64,000 nucleotides of DNA from contig NZ_NPKO01000001.1 of the NCBI RefSeq assembly GCF_008329605.1, positions 372,001 through 436,000 of the forward strand, written 5' to 3'. Of this stretch, positions 51,450 to 61,300 are shown piece by piece; within the stretch, counting starts at the first letter, position 1, and the number at the start of each line of letters is the position of its first letter. The position numbers were made by a program, and so were the translations under genes. The notes under the pieces are model-generated. The model did not search any database and had not been told where the DNA came from. It saw nothing but the letters and a program-made list of their open reading frames with translations. The stretch is from Mycolicibacterium sp. P9-64. Its GTDB lineage: Bacteria; Actinomycetota; Actinomycetes; Mycobacteriales; Mycobacteriaceae.

Positions 51450-54400
51450 ATGGGACGAGGAAGGCCGCGAACTGGTGAAACGTTGGCAGATCTCTATCCA
51501 CTGCAGGCGTCCGAGTGGCATCCGGCTCTTAACGGGGACTTGACTACTTCAGACGTCGCTGCACGAAGCAACCGCAAGGTGTGGTGGAAATGCTCATACT
51601 GTGGTGCTGACTGGCAAGCGTTCATCAACAATCGAACGACGAAGCAATCCATGGGGTGCAGGGCCTGCACCCGAAAGCGGGTCGCGCAGGCGGTACACGC
51701 GCCCAAACCGGGGGCGTCGCTGGCGGACCTTCATCCAGCGTTGACGGCGGAATTTCATTCCGCCCGCAATCAGGGCCGGACGCCGGCCGGGATCCACCCT
51801 GGCTCACACACCAAGGTTTGGTGGCTGTGTGCGCATTGCGGCAACGAGTTCGAGATGGAACCTCGCCGCAGAACCTCGGCGCCGTACAGCGGTTGCCCGC
51901 CCTGCGCTTATCGACGGATAGGCGAACGGCTGAGCACCCCTGCTGCCGGGGAGTCACTCCAAGATGTGCGCCCGGACGTTGCCGCTGACTGGCATCCGAC
52001 ACTAAACCACCCGACCGGGCCGATAGACGTGAGTCACGCGAGTGGATACCGGGCGTGGTGGAAATGCGGAGACCTCGACTGCCGCCACGAATGGCAGACC
52101 GCGGTAGCCAACAGGACGAGCGGGAAACAGTCAGGCTGCCCTTTGTGCAGCACCGCGAAGAAGCACTTGCCACTCGCTGGCGAGTCGCTCGCAGACCTAC
52201 ACCCCCGACTGCTTGCCGAGTGGCATCCGAAGTTGAATACTGGCCTCGATCCAAGTCGCCTCAAACCCGGTTCTTCCGTGACTATTTGGTGGTTGTGCAG
52301 CGCGTGCGGACATGAGTGGCAGACCACCGTCGCATTGAGAGCCAAAGCTGGCACCGGATGTTGGCCCTGCAGCTACAAATTACGAGGCACACTCCGAAAG
52401 ACCGCGGCGCCCAACAACTCTCTCGCCAAAATGTTCCCCGACCTCCTTGCTGACTGGGACTGGGATGCGAATTCCGGAATCGATCCGGCCGACCTGAAAA
52501 CTGGCAGCGATCTCGTCGTTTGGTGGCGATGCGCGCGTCGCGGGCATCGTTGGCAGGCCCACGTCTACTCGCGCACCGGTGGGAGCCGGACGGGCTGCCC
52601 CGACTGCACACATCTTCCTGACGAAGGGCGCTCGTTCGCAGATCTCAACCCAGGCACTGCTCTCGAATGGCACCCCACGAAAAACGGAGACCGACGCCCT
52701 GACGAGTTCAAGCCCTCCAGCGCGTATAAGGCATGGTGGAAATGCCTGGCGCGCGGTCATGAGTGGCAGGTCTCCGTCAGCAATCGAAACGGCCCGACCG
52801 CGTCGGCCTGCCCGGCATGCACCATGTGGGGGACCTCGGCGACACAGATCCGGATCGCCTACGAGCTCATAGCCGCCGGGGTGCCGGTTGTACTCGATCA
52901 TCCCAAGATCTCGGTCAGCGGCCGCAGACCCGTCGCCGCCGACATCGTCGTGCCGGAGTACGGCCTTGTCATCGAATACGACGGTAGTCAATATCACGGT
53001 GCAGCGGGGGCGCTCGATCGCGACCGTCGCCAGACAGCAGCGCTGACAGAAGCTGGCTGGACCGTCATCCGTATTCGCCCCCGAGCTCTCGAACCTATTG
53101 GTCACCTGTGCGTCAGCATCTCAAACAACGCCACCCTGAAACAGATCGTTGTCGCCACGATGGCCAAACTCGCGGTCCTCGGCAACAAGTCGGCGCAGAT
53201 CGATGCATACCTCGCTGATGACGAACTTTGGGGGGTGAGCGAAGCCGACCGAGTGGTCCTGAACCTGAAATCGCGCAGCCTGGCGACAGAGTTTCCCGAG
53301 ATCGCCGCCGAATGGCACCCGACGCGAAACGGCGTTCGTACGCCCCATGGAACCAACCCGGGCAGCAAAATCCCTGCGTGGTGGATGTGTGGCCGATGCG
53401 GACACGAATGGAGAGTCCGCCCAGGGCATCGAACCAACGATGGTGGTACAGGTTGTCCGCAATGCGCAGCGAAAGACCGTGCAAAGCAAGTTCGCGCGCC
53501 GAAGGCCGGAAATTCGATGGCAGAGGTTTACCCTCGCCTGCTCAAGATCTTTCACCCATCGAAGAATGGTGATCTCGATCTCCATCTCGTCAATGCCGGT
53601 ACCACGCTTCAGATTTGGTGGCTGTGTCCGGACTGTGGGCATGAATGGTGCACTAAAATGGCGAGGAATTCCGGATGTCGACCCTGCGGCTCGAAACGGC
53701 GGGGAAAGCAGATCGCGACGCCCGAGCCGGGAAAGTCGCTAGCAGATCTGCATCCGTTGATCGCAGGGCAATGGCACCCGATGAAAAATGGGGACCTGCT
53801 TCCATCGCAAGTGCGCGAGGGCGCCGCCAAACTCGTTTGGTGGCTGTGCGGTGACTGCGGACGAGAGTGGCGGCGAAGCCCAGGGGCCCGCGTCGCGAGC
53901 GGCGCGGGATGTCGCCGCTGCTCAGCGGGCAAGGTGGGCGCTATCCGAAAGGCCCCACCGGAGGGTCAGTCGCTCGCCGACACTCATCCGGATCTTGCAC
54001 TGGAGTGGATCGCAGAACGAAACGCCGAAATATCATTAACAGGAGTGAAGGCCAACAGTTTAGATCGGGCGTGGTGGCGATGCTCGCAATGTGCGCATGA
54101 GTGGAATGCGCGAATCGATACAAGGGCCCTCAGAGGCCACGGATGCAAGAAGTGCGCGGCCGCCCAGTTGAGTATCACCAGGCGGCAGCCGAAACCGGGT
54201 CGTTCGTTGGCCGACGTGAAGCCAGAACTTCTAGAGCTCTGGCACCCCGGGCGCAACGAAGACGTTCAGCCGCAAGATCTGACGCCCAGCAGCCACACGC
54301 GGGTGTGGTGGCGTTGTCCAGACTGCGGACATGAGTGGCAAGCAACGCCAGGTCGACCGGGGTGCCGGCCTTGCGGGATGAAGCGCTCAGGAGCCAAGCA

Positions 54401-54632
54401 AGCAACGCCGGCTTCAGGTCGGTCACTGCTTGAGTTGTTCCCCACCATCGCCAACCAATGGGACAGTCACCGGAACACGCCCCTCAGCCCAGCCGACGTA
54501 GCCGCCGGCTCAAAACAGCACTTCTGGTGGATCTGCGAAGACTGCGACCACAAATGGCGCGCATGTCCAGTGAACCGGACCAACGCGGTTTACCTCTGCC
54601 CGCGGTGCAGGCAGTCGACCGTACAGAACTGA
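51450..54632 (+). CDS. Giant zinc-ribbon repeat protein with central PD-(D/E)XK/DUF559-like nuclease
   Basis: A 1060-aa protein made of twelve repeats of about 65-75 residues. Each repeat has a (L)ADLHPxLxxEWHPxxNGD start, a GSxxxVWWxC core and CxxCGHEW...RT..GCPxC, the treble-clef/zinc-ribbon pattern of DUF4379. Six repeats precede and six follow a nuclease-like domain at about 460-560. That domain reads ADIVVPEYGLVIEYDGSQYH ... DRDRRQTAALTEAGWTVIRIRP, matching the D-(E)xD...R layout of DUF559/Vsr-type PD-(D/E)XK folds. Repeats 5 and 6 lack the second Cys of their first CxxC. ATG 51450 is chosen because it begins the first repeat and follows GGGGCGAGG; the frame is open upstream. No neighbour is coupled. 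Function is unknown; sequence-reading DNA binding with cleavage is the obvious hypothesis. Confidence 0.85.
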   Translation: MGRGRPRTGETLADLYPLQASEWHPALNGDLTTSDVAARSNRKVWWKCSYCGADWQAFINNRTTKQSMGCRACTRKRVAQAVHAPKPGASLADLHPALTAEFHSARNQGRTPAGIHPGSHTKVWWLCAHCGNEFEMEPRRRTSAPYSGCPPCAYRRIGERLSTPAAGESLQDVRPDVAADWHPTLNHPTGPIDVSHASGYRAWWKCGDLDCRHEWQTAVANRTSGKQSGCPLCSTAKKHLPLAGESLADLHPRLLAEWHPKLNTGLDPSRLKPGSSVTIWWLCSACGHEWQTTVALRAKAGTGCWPCSYKLRGTLRKTAAPNNSLAKMFPDLLADWDWDANSGIDPADLKTGSDLVVWWRCARRGHRWQAHVYSRTGGSRTGCPDCTHLPDEGRSFADLNPGTALEWHPTKNGDRRPDEFKPSSAYKAWWKCLARGHEWQVSVSNRNGPTASACPACTMWGTSATQIRIAYELIAAGVPVVLDHPKISVSGRRPVAADIVVPEYGLVIEYDGSQYHGAAGALDRDRRQTAALTEAGWTVIRIRPRALEPIGHLCVSISNNATLKQIVVATMAKLAVLGNKSAQIDAYLADDELWGVSEADRVVLNLKSRSLATEFPEIAAEWHPTRNGVRTPHGTNPGSKIPAWWMCGRCGHEWRVRPGHRTNDGGTGCPQCAAKDRAKQVRAPKAGNSMAEVYPRLLKIFHPSKNGDLDLHLVNAGTTLQIWWLCPDCGHEWCTKMARNSGCRPCGSKRRGKQIATPEPGKSLADLHPLIAGQWHPMKNGDLLPSQVREGAAKLVWWLCGDCGREWRRSPGARVASGAGCRRCSAGKVGAIRKAPPEGQSLADTHPDLALEWIAERNAEISLTGVKANSLDRAWWRCSQCAHEWNARIDTRALRGHGCKKCAAAQLSITRRQPKPGRSLADVKPELLELWHPGRNEDVQPQDLTPSSHTRVWWRCPDCGHEWQATPGRPGCRPCGMKRSGAKQATPASGRSLLELFPTIANQWDSHRNTPLSPADVAAGSKQHFWWICEDCDHKWRACPVNRTNAVYLCPRCRQSTVQN

Positions 54633-54760
54633 AGTCGGCCGATACGCTGTGCCCTTGCTAACTTGTCGCAACGTGCGAAACGATTAGCACATGTGGGTTC
54701 GTGGGCGCCACGACCAGGCCACCTGCCAACGCAATACCGTAGTCTCATGTCGCTCGCTAG
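54633..54760. other. Intergenic, no gene seen
   Basis: The short stretch after the zinc-ribbon gene stop has no supported ORF, repeat or terminator. Confidence 0.5.
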
Positions 54761-55078
54761 ACGGAACGAACGGAAGCCATCCGATGGGCTGCTGGAGCCG
54801 ACAAAGGCGCGACGGCGCGTGCGGGAGTTGCTTTCGTAAAATTCCGAGTCAGCCAGGCCGGCTGGATCTTTCGAGGGCAGGACACCTCGGGGCATGAGAT
54901 TGACGCACACATCGATACTCGCGACGTAGCGGCGGCGGCTCACACCCGGCGCTCTGTGTTCACGCGCGTGTATCAGGACGATGCGTTCCTGGTGCCGGTG
55001 CACTTCGCTGCCCCATATTTTGGACGACTAGAGGCCGACCGTGACGAGTTCATTTACCTGCCAGCGATTATTGATTGA
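54761..55078 (+). pseudogene. Orphan coding fragment without start codon, weakly DUF4365-like
   Basis: The frame from 54761 to TGA 55076-55078 has coding-like third-position GC and reads ARAGVAFVKFRVSQAGWIFRGQ, DTSGHEIDAHIDTRDV and VPVHFAAPYFGRLEADRDEF. The GWIFRxQ...G-EIDAHI pattern resembles the start of DUF4365-type nuclease-like domains (GWxxRxQ-xD-GID-xxE). There is no ATG, GTG or TTG in the open part of this frame, so the 5' end seems to have been lost. Assignment to that family is tentative. Confidence 0.4.
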
Positions 55079-55528
55079 GCGCAGTAATGCTGGGACTAGA
55101 GCCATGTCGGCCCGGCACCGACGCCATGCCTCACTCGGGCCTCCGATGTGAACTCGGGCACTTGTTCGGAGCTGATATGGTCCATTCGCCAACAAATCGC
55201 CCCGTTGACTGCCGCGAGCGCGATCTACGATCTCAGCCCAACTGTAAATTCTTCGGCCGCACGCGGGCTCGAGGGGGCTCGCCTTCAATCCGCAAATAGT
55301 CGACTGAGACGCGGACCCGCAGTTCCATGACGAAAGCAAGCTGCGTCGCGTGGAAAAAAATGCTGGGGAGAGAAGGCGGCCTATGCCTACGAGGTGCGCT
55401 TTCGGCACTAAGGGGGTACGCCCCCACCCCCGCTTCGTCAGATGCATGCGACAGGCTCCGCGACGAAATCTGCGGCGGCAAATTTCTGAGGAGAGGACCC
55501 CAGATCAGCCGCGCAGTGCAATCCAAAG
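55079..55528. other. Gene-free region left of the excisionase-like gene
   Basis: 450 bp with no convincing ORF. The composition is mixed. ORFs present are short and lack ribosome-binding sites. Confidence 0.5.
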
Positions 55529-55544
55529 TGTTGACTAGTCAACA
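55529..55544. promoter_or_regulatory. Perfect 16-bp palindrome, probable operator of the HTH gene
   Basis: TGTTGACTAGTCAACA is fully self-complementary. It contains a TTGACT that could be a -35 element and lies 55 bp before the HTH gene start, so binding here would control that gene. Confidence 0.75.
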
Positions 55545-55599
55545 GGTTTCATCGGCATGGCGATTGACGCCGAAGGAGGACGCGAGTACGGTCGGCGCC

Positions 55600-55827
55600 G
55601 TGATCGACCAGCCACGCATCATTGGTCCGATAGCCGTGACTGTCGAGCCGCTATTTGTCACCCGCGTCGACGCCGCGCGCATGCTGTGCCTGTCGACGGT
55701 CGAGCTCGACAAGTTACGCGCGGCGGGCAAGATTGTCCCGCGGCGTTATGGCCGCCGCGTGCTATTTCCGCTCGACGAGTTGAGGCGATTCGCAGCAAGC
55801 CTGCCCGCCGATGATTTGGGTGCGTAA
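55600..55827 (+). CDS. Excisionase/MerR-like helix-turn-helix protein
   Basis: About 75 aa. VTRVDAARMLCLSTVELDKLRAAGKIVPRRYGRRVLFPLDELRRFAASLP is the pattern of the excisionase-type winged HTH (HTH_17), used by recombination directionality factors and small repressors of mobile elements. The frame is open further upstream. GTG 55600 is chosen because codons before it lack family similarity, although GAAGGAGGA at 55572 lies rather far away. An upstream TTG at 55564 is possible. A perfect palindrome precedes the gene. It is a marker that the surrounding DNA is an integrative element, although no integrase is seen in the window. Confidence 0.75.
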   Translation: MIDQPRIIGPIAVTVEPLFVTRVDAARMLCLSTVELDKLRAAGKIVPRRYGRRVLFPLDELRRFAASLPADDLGA

Positions 55828-56056
55828 TCGCGGCCTCCTCTGGTTGGCGGGCCGTGTATGTATGCACGGAGGACCGATATTGGCTCTCTTTCAAGCTCAG
55901 ACGGGTCTCAAACAGGTAAACCGTCTGGCGCGTTGACGGTGTGGGCGTATCGGAGGGCGCTTATGCTGCGGACACACCGACGGGGTGGCGCGAGTCGTCG
56001 CTGACTCGCGATACAGTATTTCGAACAGACGTTCGACCGGCGGGAAGGTTTGGCGA
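55828..56056. other. Intergenic, upstream of the PRTase-like gene
   Basis: 229 bp without a supported gene. GGGAAGG at 56042 is the ribosome-binding site of the next gene. Confidence 0.5.
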
Positions 56057-56518
56057 ATGGATTTAGTTGACCTGCTCAATAAGGGCGCGGAGACCGTCGC
56101 GAGCCTCGACGATGTGACTTGTTTGCAGAAGGCAGCCGAACAGTTTCTTGGTGCTTATGCGACGTTCAACGGCTGTCGAGTTGTCGCTGCTAGCGCCATA
56201 GCCGAGCGGGTGCTCGGTGCCGCGATGATGTTGAACCCCGACATCGGGGTCGGGGGGCAGGGGCGCACGGTGATATTCGACGTCAACGTAGCTTCCGGGA
56301 CACAGTTGGCGAGGGCTGCTCGCCGGCTTCGCGACTTGGGCAACTCGGATCAGCTTGTTGGGATCGCGCTTTGCGCGCTTATCGATTGGCGAGCTGGCAC
56401 TGCTTTCGGGGAGCTAACAGAGCTTGTCGTAGCACATCAATTCGCGGGCACCGCTGAGTCAGACTTTTGGCAGTGCGGCGATCGCAGCGATAGCGGCCTC
56501 GAACCTGCGCTTCGATAG
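56057..56518 (+). CDS. Phosphoribosyltransferase-like protein
   Basis: A 153-aa protein whose middle (GCRVVAASAIAERVLGAAM, then TVIFDVNVASGTQLARAARRLRDLG, about residues 39-95) looks like the core of a type I phosphoribosyltransferase. Hydrophobic strand, acidic residue and SGT turn match the PRPP loop (usually DDVxxTGGT). The second Asp and one Gly are altered, so catalysis is uncertain. ATG 56057 follows GGGAAGG. Its last 60 bases overlap the convergent gene at 56459. Orphan PRTase-fold proteins occur in stress and conflict operons; here a kinase lies nearby. Confidence 0.55.
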   Translation: MDLVDLLNKGAETVASLDDVTCLQKAAEQFLGAYATFNGCRVVAASAIAERVLGAAMMLNPDIGVGGQGRTVIFDVNVASGTQLARAARRLRDLGNSDQLVGIALCALIDWRAGTAFGELTELVVAHQFAGTAESDFWQCGDRSDSGLEPALR

Positions 56519-56920
56519 CTCTTTCGCTCGTTCGGTCAATGTGGGTTTGGCCATATTGGCGTGCGTGGCGAGTGTCTGCGGGTCTCCGACGAGAACCGAG
56601 CTCTTGAGGTGCTCTCGAAGCACGAATAGCGCCGCACCCTCAGCGAGTGCGCGGAACGTGTTGCCCTTGAGGCGATTTGCCGTAGGGCGAGACGGGCTCG
56701 CGGCGCGAATCGCCGCCGTGTCAAAGTCCAGCCCGGCTAGCTTGCCCTGAAGCAGACGAGCTAGGTCGTAGGCTTGTTCCGATGGATCTGTTCCACCGCC
56801 GGGAATGTCGAACTCGTCTTCCAGCGCCGGATCGTCTCTGTCTCCGCTAGCGAGAACCGCGAGCAACAAGGGCTTTCCAGCGCCCGGTTCGATGACAATG
56901 CCCAGACTTCGCACCCGCAC
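56459..56920 (-). CDS. Hypothetical protein, antisense-overlapping the PRTase-like gene
   Basis: About 153 aa; no family is recognised. The N-terminal half is alpha/beta (SLGIVIEPGAGKPLLLAVLAS ... EFDIPGGGTDPSEQ). The C-terminal half is helical and basic (RPTANRLKGNTFRALAEGAALFVLREH ... RAKELSKRRFEAAIAAIAAL). Start is GTG 56920 or 56914; neither has a ribosome-binding site, so a leaderless transcript is likely. Its 3' end overlaps the PRTase-like gene by 60 bp on the other strand, and its start lies only 18 bp from the divergent kinase gene. Such tight packing suggests that the three genes travel together. Confidence 0.6.
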   Translation of the reverse strand: MRVRSLGIVIEPGAGKPLLLAVLASGDRDDPALEDEFDIPGGGTDPSEQAYDLARLLQGKLAGLDFDTAAIRAASPSRPTANRLKGNTFRALAEGAALFVLREHLKSSVLVGDPQTLATHANMAKPTLTERAKELSKRRFEAAIAAIAALPKV

Positions 56921-56938
56921 ACAGTAACGTGTTGTGGC

Positions 56939-57982
56939 GTGGTGGGGAGCGCACTTCCGGCAGGAACGACGATCAACGGGCGTTACACGATTGTCCGAAG
57001 GCTTGGAAGCTATGGACATGTATACGAGGCAACTGACGCGCATCTGAATTATCGCGCTGTGGCAGTCAAGCTGCTGTATCCAGATGCGCACGGTGCGCGC
57101 CCGTGGGATGAAGCGCATCTTCTTGAGCGGCTACGCAACAGGTTCTTGGTGGATGTCATCAATGCGGATGTCGTTGTGAACAGCGATATCCGGTACATCG
57201 TCACACCATTGCTGTCGAACGGCGATCTTGAATCCGCAGCCGCTGGGACTGGCCTAGGAGTGCGCGAAGCCGTGCAGTACATCCATCAGGTGGCCACCGG
57301 CATCGACCGCATTCACTCCGATGGCATGATTCACCGTGACATCAAGCCTGGCAATGTGCTCGTCGGTGACGACGGAGTCTTTGTGATTGACTTGGAATAC
57401 TGCGAATTGCTGGACCAGAATGGGCGCACCGATCGCAACGGGACATGGTGCACCGTGGCTCCTGAAGCCGCGATTGACGGTGGCTACTGCACGGTTAGGT
57501 CCGACGTGTATTCTCTAGGCGCCACAGCCTTTTTCGTACTGAGTGGCTCCTATCCTGTCGACCACAATCTCGACGTGGCCGAACAGCAAAAGCGGATCTT
57601 GGCCGGAAACATTCGCGAATTGCGGCAGGTAGCGCCACACATATCGCAAGCCATTGGAACCGTGGTTAGAAGAGCGCTCAGCTTGGAGCCGTCATCGAGG
57701 TTCGGCAGCGCGCAAGACTTCGGAAACAACCTCACGAAGGCGGCGCGCGGCAGCCGAAACTGGCGAAGGGTCCTGCATTCTGGCCATGAGCATTGTCTAG
57801 AAGGTAGTGCCGCCTCCAATCGCACCGCCGTCCGAATCTGCGCGGTGCCGGACGGTACAGGTTTTGAGGTCCAAGCCCGGCTTGCGCAAACTGGACGCCG
57901 CGTAGCGAATGTCCGTGACACTGTCGTGTCCGCCGCGCACCTTCCACGCACACTGCAACGGCTCGTCAAGGCGTTGGGATAG
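56939..57982 (+). CDS. Eukaryotic-like Ser/Thr protein kinase with variant DFG motif
   Basis: A 347-aa protein. The kinase domain (about 14-265) shows glycine loop GSYGHV (23-28), Lys44 in VAVKLL, catalytic loop HRDIKPGNV (132-140), APE (174-176) and a DVYSLGATAFFVLSGSYP segment. The magnesium-binding DFG is replaced by DLE (151-153): the Asp is kept, the Phe-Gly lost. About 85 further residues (LHSGHEHCLEGSAASNRTAVRIC ...) form a small unknown C-terminal domain. There is no transmembrane helix, unlike housekeeping Pkn kinases. The start is GTG 56939 or 56942, without a ribosome-binding site. It is divergent from the unknown gene with 18 bp between, so promoters must overlap coding DNA. A signalling role in the island is inferred. 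Confidence 0.85.
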   Translation: MVGSALPAGTTINGRYTIVRRLGSYGHVYEATDAHLNYRAVAVKLLYPDAHGARPWDEAHLLERLRNRFLVDVINADVVVNSDIRYIVTPLLSNGDLESAAAGTGLGVREAVQYIHQVATGIDRIHSDGMIHRDIKPGNVLVGDDGVFVIDLEYCELLDQNGRTDRNGTWCTVAPEAAIDGGYCTVRSDVYSLGATAFFVLSGSYPVDHNLDVAEQQKRILAGNIRELRQVAPHISQAIGTVVRRALSLEPSSRFGSAQDFGNNLTKAARGSRNWRRVLHSGHEHCLEGSAASNRTAVRICAVPDGTGFEVQARLAQTGRRVANVRDTVVSAAHLPRTLQRLVKALG

Positions 57983-58380
57983 TTCGGCGAGGCGCACCCT
58001 GAAAGAAAAAGCCAGTTCGCCCCGGTCGACGCCGGCCTGCCTCATGTGTTTGGGAATGGGCGCCATCACTGCTGGTACTCGGGTCGGGTCATGATCGTGC
58101 CTCGCTTGCACAAATGTTGGGGCGGTATCGCCGCTAGGTTTACCGGAGCGTTCTTCCAGTGGAGGGTCCCGGCCGGGGATGGAGTGGAGGGTCCACCCGG
58201 CCTTCCACGCCAGTAGTGCCTGGTCAACTCAAGTTTCGAAGCGTGGAGCACTTCCACATCTAGAACTGGTCTGGCTAGTTAGGCGCGCTGATCGACTCCC
58301 ATTAGGCGTCTCAGATCACTCAAGGCACTGGGTTCCCGCATCACCCGAGCCGCGATGTCACCGCGGCGACATAGCCTGTC
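57983..58380. promoter_or_regulatory. Intergenic region with GTGGA/TCCAC inverted repeats, upstream of the TPR/PIN gene
   Basis: 398 bp without a gene. It holds GTGGA-GGG-TCCAC at 58184-58196, a related GTGGAGGGTCCC at 58160-58171, a TTCCACGC half at 58203-58210 and GTGGA-GCACT-TCCAC at 58243-58257. The same motif family recurs right of the next gene at 62045 and 62106. Confidence 0.65.
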
Positions 58381-61300
58381 ATGAAATCCGCACACGCTAG
58401 CTCAGAGGGGAGAGGCGCAGTGGTTATCCCAGCAATCTGGCTACCGCTATTGCAGAAGGCAGCACCCATTGGCGGACGGCTCGCAACGAGTTGGATCAGC
58501 AGTCTGCTGGTGCCTTGGCGAGTCGCCTACACCGTGCGCAAGACCTCTGAGGACCAGAAGATAGGGACTCTGCGTTATTGGGCTCTGCGTCGCTACCTGG
58601 CCGGCGGCGAGGCTCTGGCGGTACTAGGAAGCGGCGATCTGGAACAGTATCCCGAGTTGGGGCGTGACCTTGTTGGTCTATACAAGACACCGCCCTCGGG
58701 CGCCGACGCCGCCCTGCAGTCCGTCGACAACTTGATAACCGCCTATCTGCGAGCCCTGAATCTTCGCGACACCGTCGTTCTCCAGGGCGGTGTTACCGCG
58801 GCCAGAGTGAGTGCCAACATCGAGGATCGAGAATCACGCCGAACTACCGCTACGGCCTCGTTCGAGACCAATCTCCAGTCCCTTCCTCGGCTTCGAGCCG
58901 AGGAAGCTAGGGCCATCAGGTCTGCGTGGCCAGCGATCGAGCGTTTCACTCAAGAGTTCGTAGACTCCGCTGACCGGTCGGCGACATTGAGGTCGTGGTG
59001 TTCAATTCCTCCGTCGTGGTTTCAGGACCGACCTTCGGCCGCGATCGCGTGGTTTGCCCAGCTGGTCAACGACTACGGTGAGAAAGAGATCGCCTCCTCC
59101 GCGTTTGAGGACGCGATCTCAATGGGTGCGTCACCAGCCAGCTATTGGCGGAGTCGTGAGATCCTCGGCCGCGGCGTCGATTTCGACGAACAAGCGAGAC
59201 TGCTGCGACCCTTCGCAGACGAGGATCCACTCGCCCGAGCGGTCGTAACCGCTTCGGAGGGCAGCTGGTCGTCGGCAGCGACAGAACTAGCAACATGGCA
59301 ACCGGAGCAACGAAGAGACCGCGCCATGAAGGCGGCTCTGCTAAGTCAGCTGATTGCGCCGAATGAGCTGAACGCAGCGATCGAGACAAGCGGCCAAGGC
59401 TTTGTCGAATTCAAAAGCGCAACATGCGGGATCCTCCAAGCCCAGTTCCTCATCCGGCGGGGAGGGCGGCGAGAATCTTCGTTGGACTTCGCCGACCTCA
59501 TGAGTGCTCTTGAGGTATCGATCGAAGCGCGCGATGTCGTGCGGGCGTGGGATGGGCCCAGCGGCCCAGCGGTGGAAGTCGCAGTGACCGCGGCGCGCCT
59601 CCTTGGAAGGTTTCACCAAGCGTGGCAATTGACACGCCCCGGCCCCGAGGGCGTTGCCACTGCAAAAGAAGCCAAATACCCTGCCGTCCGCCAAGCGGCC
59701 GCCGTTCTCGCCGCAGCGGCGGGGCAACGCGGAGAGGCCATCGAATTAGTGCCTCACGACGCGGAACCGCAAGTGTTGCACGAAATCAATGCGCTTCTGG
59801 CGATATCTGACCGAGATGCGGCGACAGAACTGGCCGAGTGGGAAGCGGCCCTATCCCTCACGGACGAACCACAAGACATCGCGCGCTACTGCGTCTACAT
59901 TGCTCTGCTCGGCGTCCGCCCGTCGAAGTTGGATGTCCTCGGCGCCAGAGATCCTCAATTTGCCGAAGACCTTCGACTTATCGCCGATGCATACCAGGGC
60001 AGCGATGAAGCGAGGGCAGTTCTCCGAGCTCGGTCGCTCTCATCCCGGACGCTTGCTCACGCGTTCATTGGCCTCTTAATGCAACGCGATGACACAAGGG
60101 AGTCCGCCGAGGTCGCAGAGCGGGCCGGTGAGCAGTGGACTGACCCTGAGTTCATCGCGATCGCGGCAGAACAATACTTCGAGCTCGATGAGTTCGAAGC
60201 TGCGGCTCGGTGCGCGGAGAGGGCGCTTCGAATCGCCGGTCCGTCCTGGGAAAGTTGGATGCGCGCAAGCGGCGTTCTGATAAACGCGCTACTCAATGAG
60301 GACAAGTGGGAGAAGGCAATTCAGGCAGCTACCGAGGTGCTCTCTCGAAATCCACACAACGTTGCCGCCGTGTGGGTGATGGCGTGCTGTCAATACCAGC
60401 TTGGACGGCTGGAAGAGGCATGGCGAACCTATACCGGAATCGGCCACCGCCCGGCCCCGCGCACCGAGAACGAGGCTCTGGTGTTGATCGATCTGTGGAG
60501 ACGGTTCGAAGGCACGTCTGATCGCCTCGAAGCGATGACTTCGTTACTTGGTGAGTTTCGGCAAAGCGCTGCCGTCAAGCAGGCCCTCACCGCGGTGCTC
60601 TTCTTCGTCGAGGTTGACGAAGAAGACGAAGATGCGGTCGAGCACATCCGGGCAATGATTGGACCACTTCTTGCGGAACAGAGCGATCTCTTCGTCCAAA
60701 AGACTATCGATCCAGAGAATCTAATCGCGTCTCTGACGCAGATACTGAATGAACTTCCCGAAGGCCCACAACACGACTCGCGAATTGACGATGGGCGACT
60801 TCCGATCGGGATGTCCTCAACGATTCATCGCCGAAGCTTGACCGAGATCCTGTCGAAGATGACTGCCGCGCCCATCTTCGCAGGGGACCACGAATCGTTC
60901 GAAGCGGAAGTTGAGGCGGTCATCGGATCACTCGGTAAGAAGGCAGTTGTCGACTTAACGGCTGTCTACGCTTTATCCCTCCTCGAACCTACCTTCGCCG
61001 ATCAGCTGCTCGGAACATTCGTTCACCCCGAAGCCACCAGGGCGCAGTTGATCGACTCAATCCAAGGGTGCGATGCGCTGTCGCGTCTATCGACCCTGTC
61101 AGTCGGCCACGCCCCAGACGGGTCCGCCCAGCCAATTGTTATCTCCGACGAAGATGCGGTAGAACACCTTGCACGTGCACAGCGCATACGCGAACGGTTC
61201 AACAAGCTTGCACTCCACCAGGGTGTCGAGATTGAGCACTTCGACGAAGTTCGAGGAGATTCAAGAAGTTTCTACTGGCTCGCGGCACTCGACCATGCCA

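Noticed and set aside
51450..54632. CRISPR array or DNA repeat array
   Set aside because: The periodicity is at protein level (zinc-ribbon repeats of 65-75 residues). The DNA copies are too diverged and lack constant spacers. No CRISPR-like array was seen anywhere in the window.
56459..56920. Nudix hydrolase
   Set aside because: The EFDIPGGGTDPSEQA stretch recalls a Nudix box start, but the required GxxxxxExxxxxxREUxEExGU pattern does not follow.
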